Shown piece by piece: positions 27,359 to 36,276 of a stretch of DNA of 64,000 nt (its first letter is position 1; the number at the start of each line of letters is the position of its first letter). Source of the DNA: Leptospira brenneri. Lineage in GTDB: Bacteria; Spirochaetota; Leptospiria; Leptospirales; Leptospiraceae. The position numbers and the translations under genes were made by a program. The DNA lies in contig NZ_NPDQ01000002.1 in the NCBI RefSeq assembly GCF_002812125.1, forward strand, positions 558,001 through 622,000, in the 5' to 3' direction. The notes below the pieces were generated by a model, which searched no databases, had not been told where the DNA came from, and saw nothing but the letters and a program-made list of their open reading frames with translations.

Positions 27359-28882
27359 CTAAATTCCAAGTTTATTTCGACTTCCTAACTGATACAACAC
27401 GCGAATGAGTGCATCAATGTCTTCACAAGAATTGTAAAAGGCAAGAGACGGTCTCACCGTGGATTCCAATCCAAATCTTCTTAAAATGGGTTGGGCACAG
27501 TGGTGACCGGCACGTACAGCAATTCCTTCTTCTGCAAGTCTTTTCCCAATCTCTTCTGTTTTGAATCCATCTACGACAAAGGATAACACTCCCGCTTTGT
27601 CTTTGGCAGTTCCGATGAGTCTAAGCCCTGGAATCTTTAACAGTTCTTTGGTGCCATATTCTAAGAGATCATGTTCAAAGGCTGAAATTTGTTTCATTCC
27701 GAACCTGTTCAGATATTCTATTGCGGCTCCAAGTCCTACAGCATCAGCGATGTTTCCTGTTCCTGCTTCAAATCGAAACGGTGCTTCTTGGAAGGTAGTA
27801 TGATCAAACTGGACATCTTTGATCATATTCCCTCCGCCTTGCCATGGAGGCAAAGTATCAAGAATGGATTTTTTTCCATAGACCACACCGATCCCAGTAG
27901 GAGCAAAAAGTTTATGACCACTAAACACAAAGAAGTCGCAATCAATCTCTTGAACATTCACTGGCATATGAGACACAGACTGAGCTCCATCCACAATCAC
28001 AAGAGCTCCGACTTTGTGAGCAGATCTCGTCATCTCTTCTACAGGAACCACTGTTCCTAAAGCATTCGAAACTTGTGTGATGGATACAATCTTTGTTTTT
28101 GAGTTTAACAGACGTTCGTATTCACTTAAAATGATTTGTCCTGAATCATCCACAGGGGCCACTTTCAACTTAGCACCTTTTTTGGCGCAGACCATCTGCC
28201 AAGGTACGATATTGGCATGGTGCTCCAAATGAGTGATTAGAATTTCATCACCTGATTGGATGTGTTTGTCAGAAAGGATATTTGCCAGAAGATTGATTCC
28301 TTCTGTGGTTCCTCTCACAAATACAATTTCTTCTGCACTTCCTGCACCAATAAATCCTTGCACCAGGGATCTCGCTTTTTCATAAGCATCGGTGGATCTC
28401 GCCGCTAGTGTATGAGCGGCACGGTGGATATTGGAATTCTCATGTAAGTAAAAATGAGATAACCTTTCGATCACGGAGATTGGTTTTTGAGTGGTAGCCG
28501 CATTGTCCAGCCATACGAGTGGTTTCCCATTTACGGTCTCAGTCAAAATGGGAAAATCTCTTCTTGCGGATGTGAGATTTCCGCCACCTGACTGCGGTAT
28601 GTTGATATTTGGAAAAGATTGGAAATTGGAATACGAAAAACCAGTATCCGTCAATTTCAGATCTTCCAAATAAGGAAGTGTTTCCTGCGAGATGGTTGGA
28701 GATGGCAATCCGTTTGCTGGTAAACCACTAGTAGGAAGGTTACCTCCACCAAATGATTGTAATGCTCCAAACATTTCTCTGGCCAATTTCTCCAGTGACC
28801 TTTCGTCTGGAAATGGAGAAGGGGAATTTTGAATAAACGTTTCCGGATTTAATTTAAGAAAACTCGGATCATTTGTATTCAT
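27359..28882 (-). CDS. SufS-type cysteine desulfurase with encapsulin cargo extension
   Basis: Cytoplasmic PLP enzyme that removes sulfur from cysteine as persulfide. 507 residues from the ATG at 28882, which has GGGAA upstream. The desulfurase core runs from about residue 105 (RRDFPILTETVNGKPLVWLDNAATT) with PLP lysine K324 in FSGHKLFAP, HLEHHAN at about 218-224 and the nucleophile C462 in RAGHHCAQP. About 100 residues precede it, absent from ordinary SufS. That part is Pro/Gly-rich and low in complexity, with an amphipathic segment LEKLAREMFGALQSF (about 30-44). This layout is that of family 2A encapsulin cargo. Its start overlaps the shell gene stop by 14 bases, so the two are translated together. 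Confidence 0.9.
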   Translation of the reverse strand: MNTNDPSFLKLNPETFIQNSPSPFPDERSLEKLAREMFGALQSFGGGNLPTSGLPANGLPSPTISQETLPYLEDLKLTDTGFSYSNFQSFPNINIPQSGGGNLTSARRDFPILTETVNGKPLVWLDNAATTQKPISVIERLSHFYLHENSNIHRAAHTLAARSTDAYEKARSLVQGFIGAGSAEEIVFVRGTTEGINLLANILSDKHIQSGDEILITHLEHHANIVPWQMVCAKKGAKLKVAPVDDSGQIILSEYERLLNSKTKIVSITQVSNALGTVVPVEEMTRSAHKVGALVIVDGAQSVSHMPVNVQEIDCDFFVFSGHKLFAPTGIGVVYGKKSILDTLPPWQGGGNMIKDVQFDHTTFQEAPFRFEAGTGNIADAVGLGAAIEYLNRFGMKQISAFEHDLLEYGTKELLKIPGLRLIGTAKDKAGVLSFVVDGFKTEEIGKRLAEEGIAVRAGHHCAQPILRRFGLESTVRPSLAFYNSCEDIDALIRVLYQLGSRNKLGI

Positions 28883-29804
28883 AATAATTTCCCACATCTA
28901 CATTGTCTAGGGCCGCAATGGCATCGTCAGTGAGTATGGCTGCTGAGCAGTAAAGAGAAATCAAATAGGAACCAATGGCAGAGCGGTTTATCCCCATAAA
29001 TCGAACAGAAAGTCCAGGTGTTTGTTCGCCCGGTAGGTTGGATTGGAATAGACCTACAACTCCTTGTTTTTTTTCACCCACTCGAAGGAGTAAAATATTG
29101 GAAGTTCCTGTTGCTGACTTGGGATTTGTTTCTCCATTCACAAGAAGTTTGTCTGTAGGAATGAGTGGGAGTCCTCTCCAAGTTAGAAATTGAGCACCAA
29201 ACATAGTAACAGTGGCCGGTGGAACTCCTCTTCTTGTACATTCACGACCAAAAGCTGCAATAGCAAGTGGGTGTGCTAAAAAGAAGGATGGTTCCTTCCA
29301 TACTTTTGTAATGAGGTCATCTAAATCATCAGGAGTAGGAGGTCCTTTTCTTGTGCTGATCCTTTGGTGGGCAGGAACGTTTTTTAACAATCCATAGTCT
29401 TCGTTATTGATTAACTCTAACTCTTGTTTTTCTTTTACACTTTCAATGGCGAGTCTAAGTTGTTCATTGATTTGTTCGTGAGGAGAACTATATAAATCGG
29501 AAACTCTAGTTTGTACATCTAAGATGGTAGAAATTAAACTAAGAGTGTATTCGCGAGGTTTTTCTTCGTAGTTAACAAAAGTTTCTGGAAGTTCTTGTTC
29601 GCCTTTTTGGCCACAAAGTACATCCACTTGTGTATTGGATTTAACGCGGTTGACACGAAGAACCCCAGCTTCCAAAGGTTTCCAGTCAAGTAACCTAACT
29701 AAAAAACGTGGAGTGATTGCACCGTATTGTGCATTTGTTTTTACCGTATTTGCCAGTTGGCGTGCGGCTAAGTCTCCCAAAGCATGTTGGGTTTGTTCTG
29801 CCAT
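28869..29804 (-). CDS. Family 2A encapsulin shell protein (SrpI-like)
   Basis: 311 residues that match the SrpI group of HK97-fold proteins, which self-assemble into icosahedral shells in the cytoplasm. Family blocks include LAARQLANTVKT near the start, ITPRFLVRLLDWKPLEAGVLRVN, ELPETFVNYEEKPREY, the HPLAIAAFGRECTRRGVPP core, WRGLPLIPTDK, GLSVRFMGINR and the C-terminal AILTDDAIAALDNVDV. No cyclic-nucleotide-binding insertion is present, so it is type 2A and not 2B. The start at 29804 has GAGGT 6 bases upstream; an upstream in-frame start is not needed. In other bacteria it encloses a cysteine desulfurase and accumulates elemental sulfur. The desulfurase gene follows directly. Confidence 0.92.
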   Translation of the reverse strand: MAEQTQHALGDLAARQLANTVKTNAQYGAITPRFLVRLLDWKPLEAGVLRVNRVKSNTQVDVLCGQKGEQELPETFVNYEEKPREYTLSLISTILDVQTRVSDLYSSPHEQINEQLRLAIESVKEKQELELINNEDYGLLKNVPAHQRISTRKGPPTPDDLDDLITKVWKEPSFFLAHPLAIAAFGRECTRRGVPPATVTMFGAQFLTWRGLPLIPTDKLLVNGETNPKSATGTSNILLLRVGEKKQGVVGLFQSNLPGEQTPGLSVRFMGINRSAIGSYLISLYCSAAILTDDAIAALDNVDVGNYYEYK

Positions 29805-29942
29805 AAATGACCTCTTTTTTGGAAATGGATCTTTTATGATTGATTCACAGCGATCCACCGAAAACGAGAATCGATCGATGAAACTAAATTAAAGCTAAGT
29901 TTTGTGTGGTATATTGTACAAATCGTTCAGTAGGTTGGCAGA

Positions 29943-32900
29943 TCATTCGATCTGGAGCCAATGTTTCATTTTTTCGGCAATCGTTTTTAAAACAACAGGT
30001 TTGGAGATATAATCATTCATTCCGCAATCCAAACAACGTTCTTCTTCACCTGACAGAGTCCCTGCGGTGAGTGCAATGATTGGTACTAATTTTCCATTCT
30101 CCAATTTGCGGATGGCTTTTGTGGCATCATAACCATTCATTTCCGGCATTTGAACATCCATAAAAACAAGTTGGGGTTCTGTTTGGATAAAATTTTCGAC
30201 CGCCAGGGCTCCATTTTCTGCTTCAATGATGATCGTTCCCGGTAGAGATTTTTGAACAATGGCTTTGGTTAACATCATATTGACTGGATTGTCTTCAACG
30301 ATCATTACTTTGATTTTTTCAATGGTTTGGATGGGTTTTACCGGTTCGTAATTTGGGGTTACCACTTCAGCACTTTGGCCAGATACTATCTTTTCTAAAC
30401 TTTCATACAAGATATTGGTTTGAATTGGTTTGAGTAATACAGACTGAATCCCAAGTTCTCTAGCTTTGGAATAAATGGTTTCGTCATTAGAGGATGTATG
30501 CAGAGAGAAAAATGGTTTTTTGATTTTTTTTGTTTCTATAGTGTTTATGACTTTTTCTATAAACTCCAATCCATTCATTTCTGGCATGTTAAAGTCTGTA
30601 ATGATTACATCGTAAAAAATTCCAGAAGAAATCACTTTAAGGGCATCCGTTGGGGACCGGAAACTATCTACTTGAATTCCTTTGTACGTTAACATTTCTT
30701 GGACTACTAATAAATTAGTTTCATTATCATCGACAACCATCACTTTTTTGATTTTTTTTAGTTCTGGTTCAGTGTTCCTTTCGTTATCGGCAAGAGTAGT
30801 GATTTTAAAATAGAACCGAGACCCTTTGTCGCGTTCCGATTCTAGTTCCATTTTAGAGTTGAAAAGGTTTAGTAATTTACTGGAAATTGATAACCCTAAT
30901 CCTGTGCCACCGAACTGACGTGTGGTGGATGTGTCTGCTTGCGAAAACACTTCAAAGATTTTTTCCCTGTTTTCTGGACTAATCCCTATTCCTGTATCAA
31001 TGACTTCAAAAAGAAATTCATATTCGTTTTGTTCTTTCTGTTCGCTAGAGATTTTGATTTGAATTTCACCTTTCAGTGTAAACTTAAGCGCGTTCCCAAT
31101 CAAGTTTAAAAGAATTTGTCTAAGTCTCAAAGAATCAACAAATATGTTTCTTGGGACTTTGGGGGAAATATTAAGGATGAGTTCCAAACCTCGTTCGTAT
31201 GCTTTGTGTTTTACGATCTCCGCGATTTGGTGGAGTAAGTCATAGATGTTAATCCTTTCCTTATAAAGTTCCATTTTCCCAGATTCGATTTTGGAAAAAT
31301 CTAAGATGTCGTTGATTAGGTCTAACAAGGAACTTGCGGAAAGATATACGGTTTCCATATATTTTTTTTGAACTTGGTTTAGTTCTGTGCGCATCAGTAA
31401 ATCGGAAAATCCAATCACTCCGTTTAGAGGAGTTCTGATTTCATGACTCATGTTTGCCAAAAAGTCCGACTTCGCTTGTGAGGCTTTCTCTGCATTTTCT
31501 CTGGCGATGATCAAAGCTTTTTCGAGTATCTTTCGTTCGGTGATATCTGTATGGGTTCCAATGATTCGAAGCGGTTTGTCATCCTCGGTCCATTCAATGA
31601 CTTTTCCTCGGTCTAAGATCCATTTATAAGAACCATCTTTACATAACATTCGATGTTCATTTACATAAACGGAGGTATTCCCTCGGAAGTGTTTGTCAAG
31701 TGCCGCAAAATAACTAGATTTATCTTCGGGATGTACAAGCCCATGCCATTCGGAAATATCAGATCCTATTTCTTCTTCTGTATAACCTAACATTTTTTTC
31801 CATTGGTTAGAGAAGAAAACTTTATTGGTTTGAGAATTCCAATCCCAAATCCCATCTCCTGACCCTTCCAAAGCAAATTGCCAACGACTTTCACTGGCAC
31901 GTAACGCCTCTTCGGTGGCCTTGTGGGCAGAGATATCAATTCCAATCCCTAAATATCCAGTAATTTCCCCTTTTTTGTTTTTACTCGCAGTGACAACGAG
32001 TTGGATGGGAAATTCGGTTTTGTCTTTACGAACATAAGTCCATTCATTAGAATCATATTCACTTAACTTTGCTCTGTGTACGAAAGTTTCAAATCCAGAA
32101 ATAGGAACTCCAAACTCGCGAGATAAAGAAACTGCTCTTTTTTGGATTTCTTCTTGTTTATGAAAAATCTCAGGAGAAGTTTTTCCTACAACCTCTTCTG
32201 CATTATACTGTAAGTGGTATTCGGCCCCTTTATTGAAGTGTGTGATGGTTCCGTTAATGTCTGCTCCAATAATGGTCACATGAGTTGTGGCGTCGAGGAT
32301 GGTCTCTAAATTCGCGAGCGCATTCTCTCTTTGTTTTTCTGAATTTACATTTTTTGTAATGTCTTGAAAACTTCCAAACACTCTAACGCATTTCCCATCT
32401 TTGAATACAGAATGTCCGATGGTTCTGGCCCATTTCAGGTTGCCTAATTTTGTTTTGACCTGTAAAACTAAATCATAAGAAGAACCTTTTGTCACAGCAT
32501 CGTTAAATGCTTCTGTTAAAAGTTCGCGTTGTGCTTCGATTGGATAAAACTCAAAAGCAGAATGAAGTACGGGAACATAATCATCTGGAACTTCATGAAT
32601 CCTTTTGGTTTCCTTTGCCCAGAACAATGTATTGTTTACTAAATCAACATCCCAAGCACCAACATTTGCTGCTGCATTGGTTTCTTCAAATAAGAGTTTG
32701 ATTCTTGTTAGTTCGTCTCTTTGTTTGAGGATTTCTAATTCTTTATCTTTTCTTTCTGTGATATCAATTAGGTATGAAATTTTTTCTGTAGGAAGGGAAC
32801 TAAAGTAACTGATCACACTATAATCAGAAACATAGATATAGGATCCGTCTTCCTTTTTGAATCGATACTCCCTTTGGTAAGTACGGGCTTTGTTTTTAAT

Positions 32901-33437
32901 TTGTTCTCTTTCTTTTGTGTGGGCTAGTTCTTTATCATCAGGATGAATGAGTTCGTCAGGAACGAGCATTCCTTTTTTGAAATCTCCTGTGCGATAACCT
33001 AAGTTGAGTGAAACGTTGGGAGATACATAGGTTGTTAAAAATTCTGAATCATATTTATAACGAAAAATGACATAGGGCCCACTATCCAAAATCACATTTT
33101 CAATGCTGAAGTTAGGTTCCCCACGTAAGATCACCCCAGGTTTATTTTTGGATTCCAAATACCGTCCCGAAATTCGAAAGGGATTTCCTAAAAGACTAGT
33201 GGTGAACTGGAAGGGGGTTCGTCTTGCCAAAGTTTCTTGGCAAAGGTTGGTGAGGATGAGTGCATCCCTGGGAATGATGTGTAGGTCATTGATATGTTTT
33301 CCCGTGGATATGGAGTCAGGTGGCAAATAAAGATTCGGAGAAGTGCGAGAAAATTGAATTTCCAGGAAAGGATCGAGGTAGATGAGAAATTCATCGAAAC
33401 TCTCCACAATGGATTGGTAGTTGAAACTTTCTGCCAT
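29943..33437 (-). CDS. Hybrid histidine kinase with four PAS domains and two receivers
   Basis: 1164 residues, no membrane segment or signal peptide, so cytoplasmic. Order by eye: an N-terminal PAS-like region (1-110), PAS domains at about 115-235, 250-370, 385-510 and 520-640 with PAC endings IDITERK, FQDITKN, GIDISAHK and HTDITERK. Next come HisKA with phosphoacceptor H665 in NMSHEIRTPLNG, and an ATPase domain with DTGIGISPENREKIFE and GGTGLGLSI. Two receiver domains end the chain, with D948 (ITDFNMPEMNG) and D1094 (FMDVQMPEMNG) and a conserved lysine in SKPV. No Hpt domain is seen, so a phosphotransfer partner must be elsewhere. It ends 138 bases before the encapsulin gene, on the same strand, so it might be its upstream neighbour in one transcript. 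Confidence 0.9.
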   Translation of the reverse strand: MAESFNYQSIVESFDEFLIYLDPFLEIQFSRTSPNLYLPPDSISTGKHINDLHIIPRDALILTNLCQETLARRTPFQFTTSLLGNPFRISGRYLESKNKPGVILRGEPNFSIENVILDSGPYVIFRYKYDSEFLTTYVSPNVSLNLGYRTGDFKKGMLVPDELIHPDDKELAHTKEREQIKNKARTYQREYRFKKEDGSYIYVSDYSVISYFSSLPTEKISYLIDITERKDKELEILKQRDELTRIKLLFEETNAAANVGAWDVDLVNNTLFWAKETKRIHEVPDDYVPVLHSAFEFYPIEAQRELLTEAFNDAVTKGSSYDLVLQVKTKLGNLKWARTIGHSVFKDGKCVRVFGSFQDITKNVNSEKQRENALANLETILDATTHVTIIGADINGTITHFNKGAEYHLQYNAEEVVGKTSPEIFHKQEEIQKRAVSLSREFGVPISGFETFVHRAKLSEYDSNEWTYVRKDKTEFPIQLVVTASKNKKGEITGYLGIGIDISAHKATEEALRASESRWQFALEGSGDGIWDWNSQTNKVFFSNQWKKMLGYTEEEIGSDISEWHGLVHPEDKSSYFAALDKHFRGNTSVYVNEHRMLCKDGSYKWILDRGKVIEWTEDDKPLRIIGTHTDITERKILEKALIIARENAEKASQAKSDFLANMSHEIRTPLNGVIGFSDLLMRTELNQVQKKYMETVYLSASSLLDLINDILDFSKIESGKMELYKERINIYDLLHQIAEIVKHKAYERGLELILNISPKVPRNIFVDSLRLRQILLNLIGNALKFTLKGEIQIKISSEQKEQNEYEFLFEVIDTGIGISPENREKIFEVFSQADTSTTRQFGGTGLGLSISSKLLNLFNSKMELESERDKGSRFYFKITTLADNERNTEPELKKIKKVMVVDDNETNLLVVQEMLTYKGIQVDSFRSPTDALKVISSGIFYDVIITDFNMPEMNGLEFIEKVINTIETKKIKKPFFSLHTSSNDETIYSKARELGIQSVLLKPIQTNILYESLEKIVSGQSAEVVTPNYEPVKPIQTIEKIKVMIVEDNPVNMMLTKAIVQKSLPGTIIIEAENGALAVENFIQTEPQLVFMDVQMPEMNGYDATKAIRKLENGKLVPIIALTAGTLSGEEERCLDCGMNDYISKPVVLKTIAEKMKHWLQIE

Positions 33438-33481
33438 GAATTGTTATGTCACTTGACCAAATCGATTGGTCTTAAAGAATA

Positions 33482-36103
33482 ATGGATACGATGATGAATC
33501 GCCTGTCACTTTCTATTTTTCTCTGCTGTATTTCCTTCCTCTTTACGGAAAAGTTAATGAGCCAATCCCAAAGAAACCATGGTTGGGTGGTATCAGGATC
33601 TTCCTCTAAACTTCTCATCCAAGGAAAAGAAATCTTGAATGCGCGCGATGAATTTCGCTTCAAAACACCAGAAGGAATGTCCCAAATCCAAGAGATTGAC
33701 TACTATCTCATGTTAGGGGAATACTATCTCCGCAAAAAAGACAAAGTGGGAATCGCAAATATTCTTTATGATCTGCGAACTAAAAAAGGAGAATATGCAT
33801 TCGCCGATTTTTTATTAACATCTCTTTGGAAACAGTCGCAAGGTGAGGAAGTTCAGGCAATCAAAATCTTTGACAACTATATCCAAAAAGAACCCAATAC
33901 ATACTTTCGCAACCTAGCGAAAAACATGCGAACTAATCTTTTTCAATCAGGAGAAGATGAAAAGAAATCCATGATTCGGATGGATTGCCAAAAAAACAAA
34001 CCCTATTATTCTTTATGTCGGGTATTTCGTTTGCAATACTACATCGACCTCCCTTCTGGAAAAGAGAAGGATATGCATAAACATTTTGTAAACATCATGC
34101 GTGTCAGTTCTCCTTTTTTTGAAGATCCCAATTTGGAATGGATTCCGCTTCTAGATCGAATCGATGAAGATCTTCCCGCAAAACTTACATTTCTTGGTTT
34201 TGTCAGAGAAGGAATTTATTTTCAGAAAATGATTATGGATCTGGAAAAAATCACAGATGGTTCTATCGGTGAAAATTCCATCGAAAGGATGGCATTTTTT
34301 CAGATGATTGGAGGTGATCATTCAGGAGCAGAAGAATCTTATCAAAATTTTCTTAAATCAGCAAAAGGAAAAAAAACATCCATCCTAAACCGGATTTATG
34401 TTAAGTTAGGTGCCCTTGCTTATTTTCAAAAAGATTACAGAAAATCTTTGGAATACTATTTGAAACTAGATTTAAATAACTGGTCTAGTGATATCCATCA
34501 TCCTTTTTTAAATGAACCCATGTCCATCACGGGAGTGAAGGATTTGATTTCTGTTTCATTGTATAAGGTGAGTGGAGCAGATGCCGCACTCAAGGCTCTA
34601 CAGAAAATCAAAGACCCTGAGAAATTAAGTGAAGCTGACATTTGGCCCAAACTAAGAATTTCGCAAATGCTTATGGACCAAAATCCTGAGTTATCTTCTC
34701 GGATGACAGATGAAATCATTTATATGGCTCAGGAAAAAAAGTGGAGGAGGTTGGAATATGCGGCCACCATATTGCAAGGTTACAACCAAATTTATAGAAA
34801 GGAATTCCGTAAGTCCACGATTGAACTAACAAAGAGTAGAGGGATTCTTGATGAAGAAAATGCTTTTTATGCGGCGGAGTTTCTTCGTAACTTTGGATTT
34901 GTATTCGCACATACTGCTTCCGGTAAAAAAGGTCCTGTGAATGGAAACATTCGTGATGGGGTAGCCGATTATCTTCAAAACAATATGTATGAAGATTTAT
35001 ATTATATCCGAAATTATAGGCCACTTGCATTCTCAACAGATTTATTTTTTGAATATGCGCTGAGTCATTTACGTGATGACAACGATGTTTGGGGACTTCT
35101 TGATTCCATCTACAAATACAATGCAGTCAAGTGGATGCGGGGAAGGAAGGGAAGCCCCCATTCCCTATTCCAAATTCAATTTGTTGACCAACAGTTCAAA
35201 TATTTATCTGGGTTTTCCACAGCAAGAGAATCTAAGTTTTTTGATTCTACCTATGCTGACAGTAGGGAAACAGAGAGCCAAACACAAAGGAAAAATGAAG
35301 AAGAGTCTGTTCGTACCTTGGAATCGGCAAAACTTCCTACCGTGCTTCTTTTGCCATACAAAGAAGAATTTTATCTGTTTACTTTTAATCCAAAAGAATC
35401 CAAAAGAAATCAACTCAGTTGGAAAGTGATTCATTCACAAAGGCCAGATACCACAGAGATCATTGAATCGGTAAGAGATCTGATCAGCTCTAGTAAAGAA
35501 GCAGATACCGTACAAATTTATTTGAATGAAGCTGGTACTGGTTTGATGAGGTCTCTCAAAAAAGAAATCAAAGAGACTCATTTTGTGTTTTTCTTTTCTC
35601 TCCTTCCCGGATCCGACCCACATAAATCTTTAGGAGTGTTTTCTTGGAAGTGTCCGACAAATATGCGTGCTTTGGAAGGGAAAGGTATGAATTTGGTGGA
35701 TACCGCTTACTTTGAAGGTTCTCGAATTCTAAAAGAAAAAGAAAGATTACATCTCTGGGATTTCCCAGCAAACAGTAGTTCGGGGGCACCGATTACCAAT
35801 TTATCTTGGTCTTGTAAATCTGAGTCTGGAACTTTAGAAGAGATCCCTTTTTTAAAGTTATTTCGTCGGATCGACTACCGCACTGTTCCTCGGATGGTGG
35901 TGTATACGGAACGTGTTCTTGGAAAGTCTTGGTCGGATTATTCTTGGCATTACAACTGGTTGCATTTCTGGTTTCGGTCGGGAACCAAAAAGATTGGATA
36001 CCTTCCGAGCCTACCTGTTTTGGATTCGGGATCGGTTTCTGGACTTGCCGATCCATCTCGGTACCGAGAGGACGGGATTTGGATCCAAGCTAGCCCCTGG
36101 TAA
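33482..36103 (+). CDS. Large exported protein with helical repeats and CHAT-like C-terminus
   Basis: 873 residues with an N-terminal signal-peptide-like segment (LSLSIFLCCISFLF). Residues about 70-560 look like TPR-type helical repeats. The C-terminal ~270 residues look like a degenerate CHAT (caspase-like) domain. A strand-rich LPTVLLLPYKEEFYLFTF start is followed by LSWSCKSESG with C778 at the position of the catalytic cysteine of CHAT proteins (LSACxSG). The histidine region reads RLHLWDFP with H757, and the second histidine of the usual HfAtH motif is F. If the domain call is right, the protease is probably inactive or altered. This reading is by pattern only. Three in-frame ATGs lie close together at the start. 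Confidence 0.45.
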   Translation: MDTMMNRLSLSIFLCCISFLFTEKLMSQSQRNHGWVVSGSSSKLLIQGKEILNARDEFRFKTPEGMSQIQEIDYYLMLGEYYLRKKDKVGIANILYDLRTKKGEYAFADFLLTSLWKQSQGEEVQAIKIFDNYIQKEPNTYFRNLAKNMRTNLFQSGEDEKKSMIRMDCQKNKPYYSLCRVFRLQYYIDLPSGKEKDMHKHFVNIMRVSSPFFEDPNLEWIPLLDRIDEDLPAKLTFLGFVREGIYFQKMIMDLEKITDGSIGENSIERMAFFQMIGGDHSGAEESYQNFLKSAKGKKTSILNRIYVKLGALAYFQKDYRKSLEYYLKLDLNNWSSDIHHPFLNEPMSITGVKDLISVSLYKVSGADAALKALQKIKDPEKLSEADIWPKLRISQMLMDQNPELSSRMTDEIIYMAQEKKWRRLEYAATILQGYNQIYRKEFRKSTIELTKSRGILDEENAFYAAEFLRNFGFVFAHTASGKKGPVNGNIRDGVADYLQNNMYEDLYYIRNYRPLAFSTDLFFEYALSHLRDDNDVWGLLDSIYKYNAVKWMRGRKGSPHSLFQIQFVDQQFKYLSGFSTARESKFFDSTYADSRETESQTQRKNEEESVRTLESAKLPTVLLLPYKEEFYLFTFNPKESKRNQLSWKVIHSQRPDTTEIIESVRDLISSSKEADTVQIYLNEAGTGLMRSLKKEIKETHFVFFFSLLPGSDPHKSLGVFSWKCPTNMRALEGKGMNLVDTAYFEGSRILKEKERLHLWDFPANSSSGAPITNLSWSCKSESGTLEEIPFLKLFRRIDYRTVPRMVVYTERVLGKSWSDYSWHYNWLHFWFRSGTKKIGYLPSLPVLDSGSVSGLADPSRYREDGIWIQASPW

Positions 36104-36276
36104 TAGAGACATAATCTATTTAGAACTCTTGGGGTGAAATCTCCAGTTCGTTTGTATTTCCGGCAAAAAAGAGCCAAAATTATAGGCGACACTGGGAGAA
36201 CACTCCAAAATACTTAATTCTATTCCTCATACCCAATGGACCCTGATCATAATACTTTAGTGGTGCCCGAGTTTCT

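Noticed and set aside
36104..36276. Possible small gene between the TPR protein and the CorC-like gene
   Set aside because: Only short frames without ribosome site or composition bias; treated as a control region.
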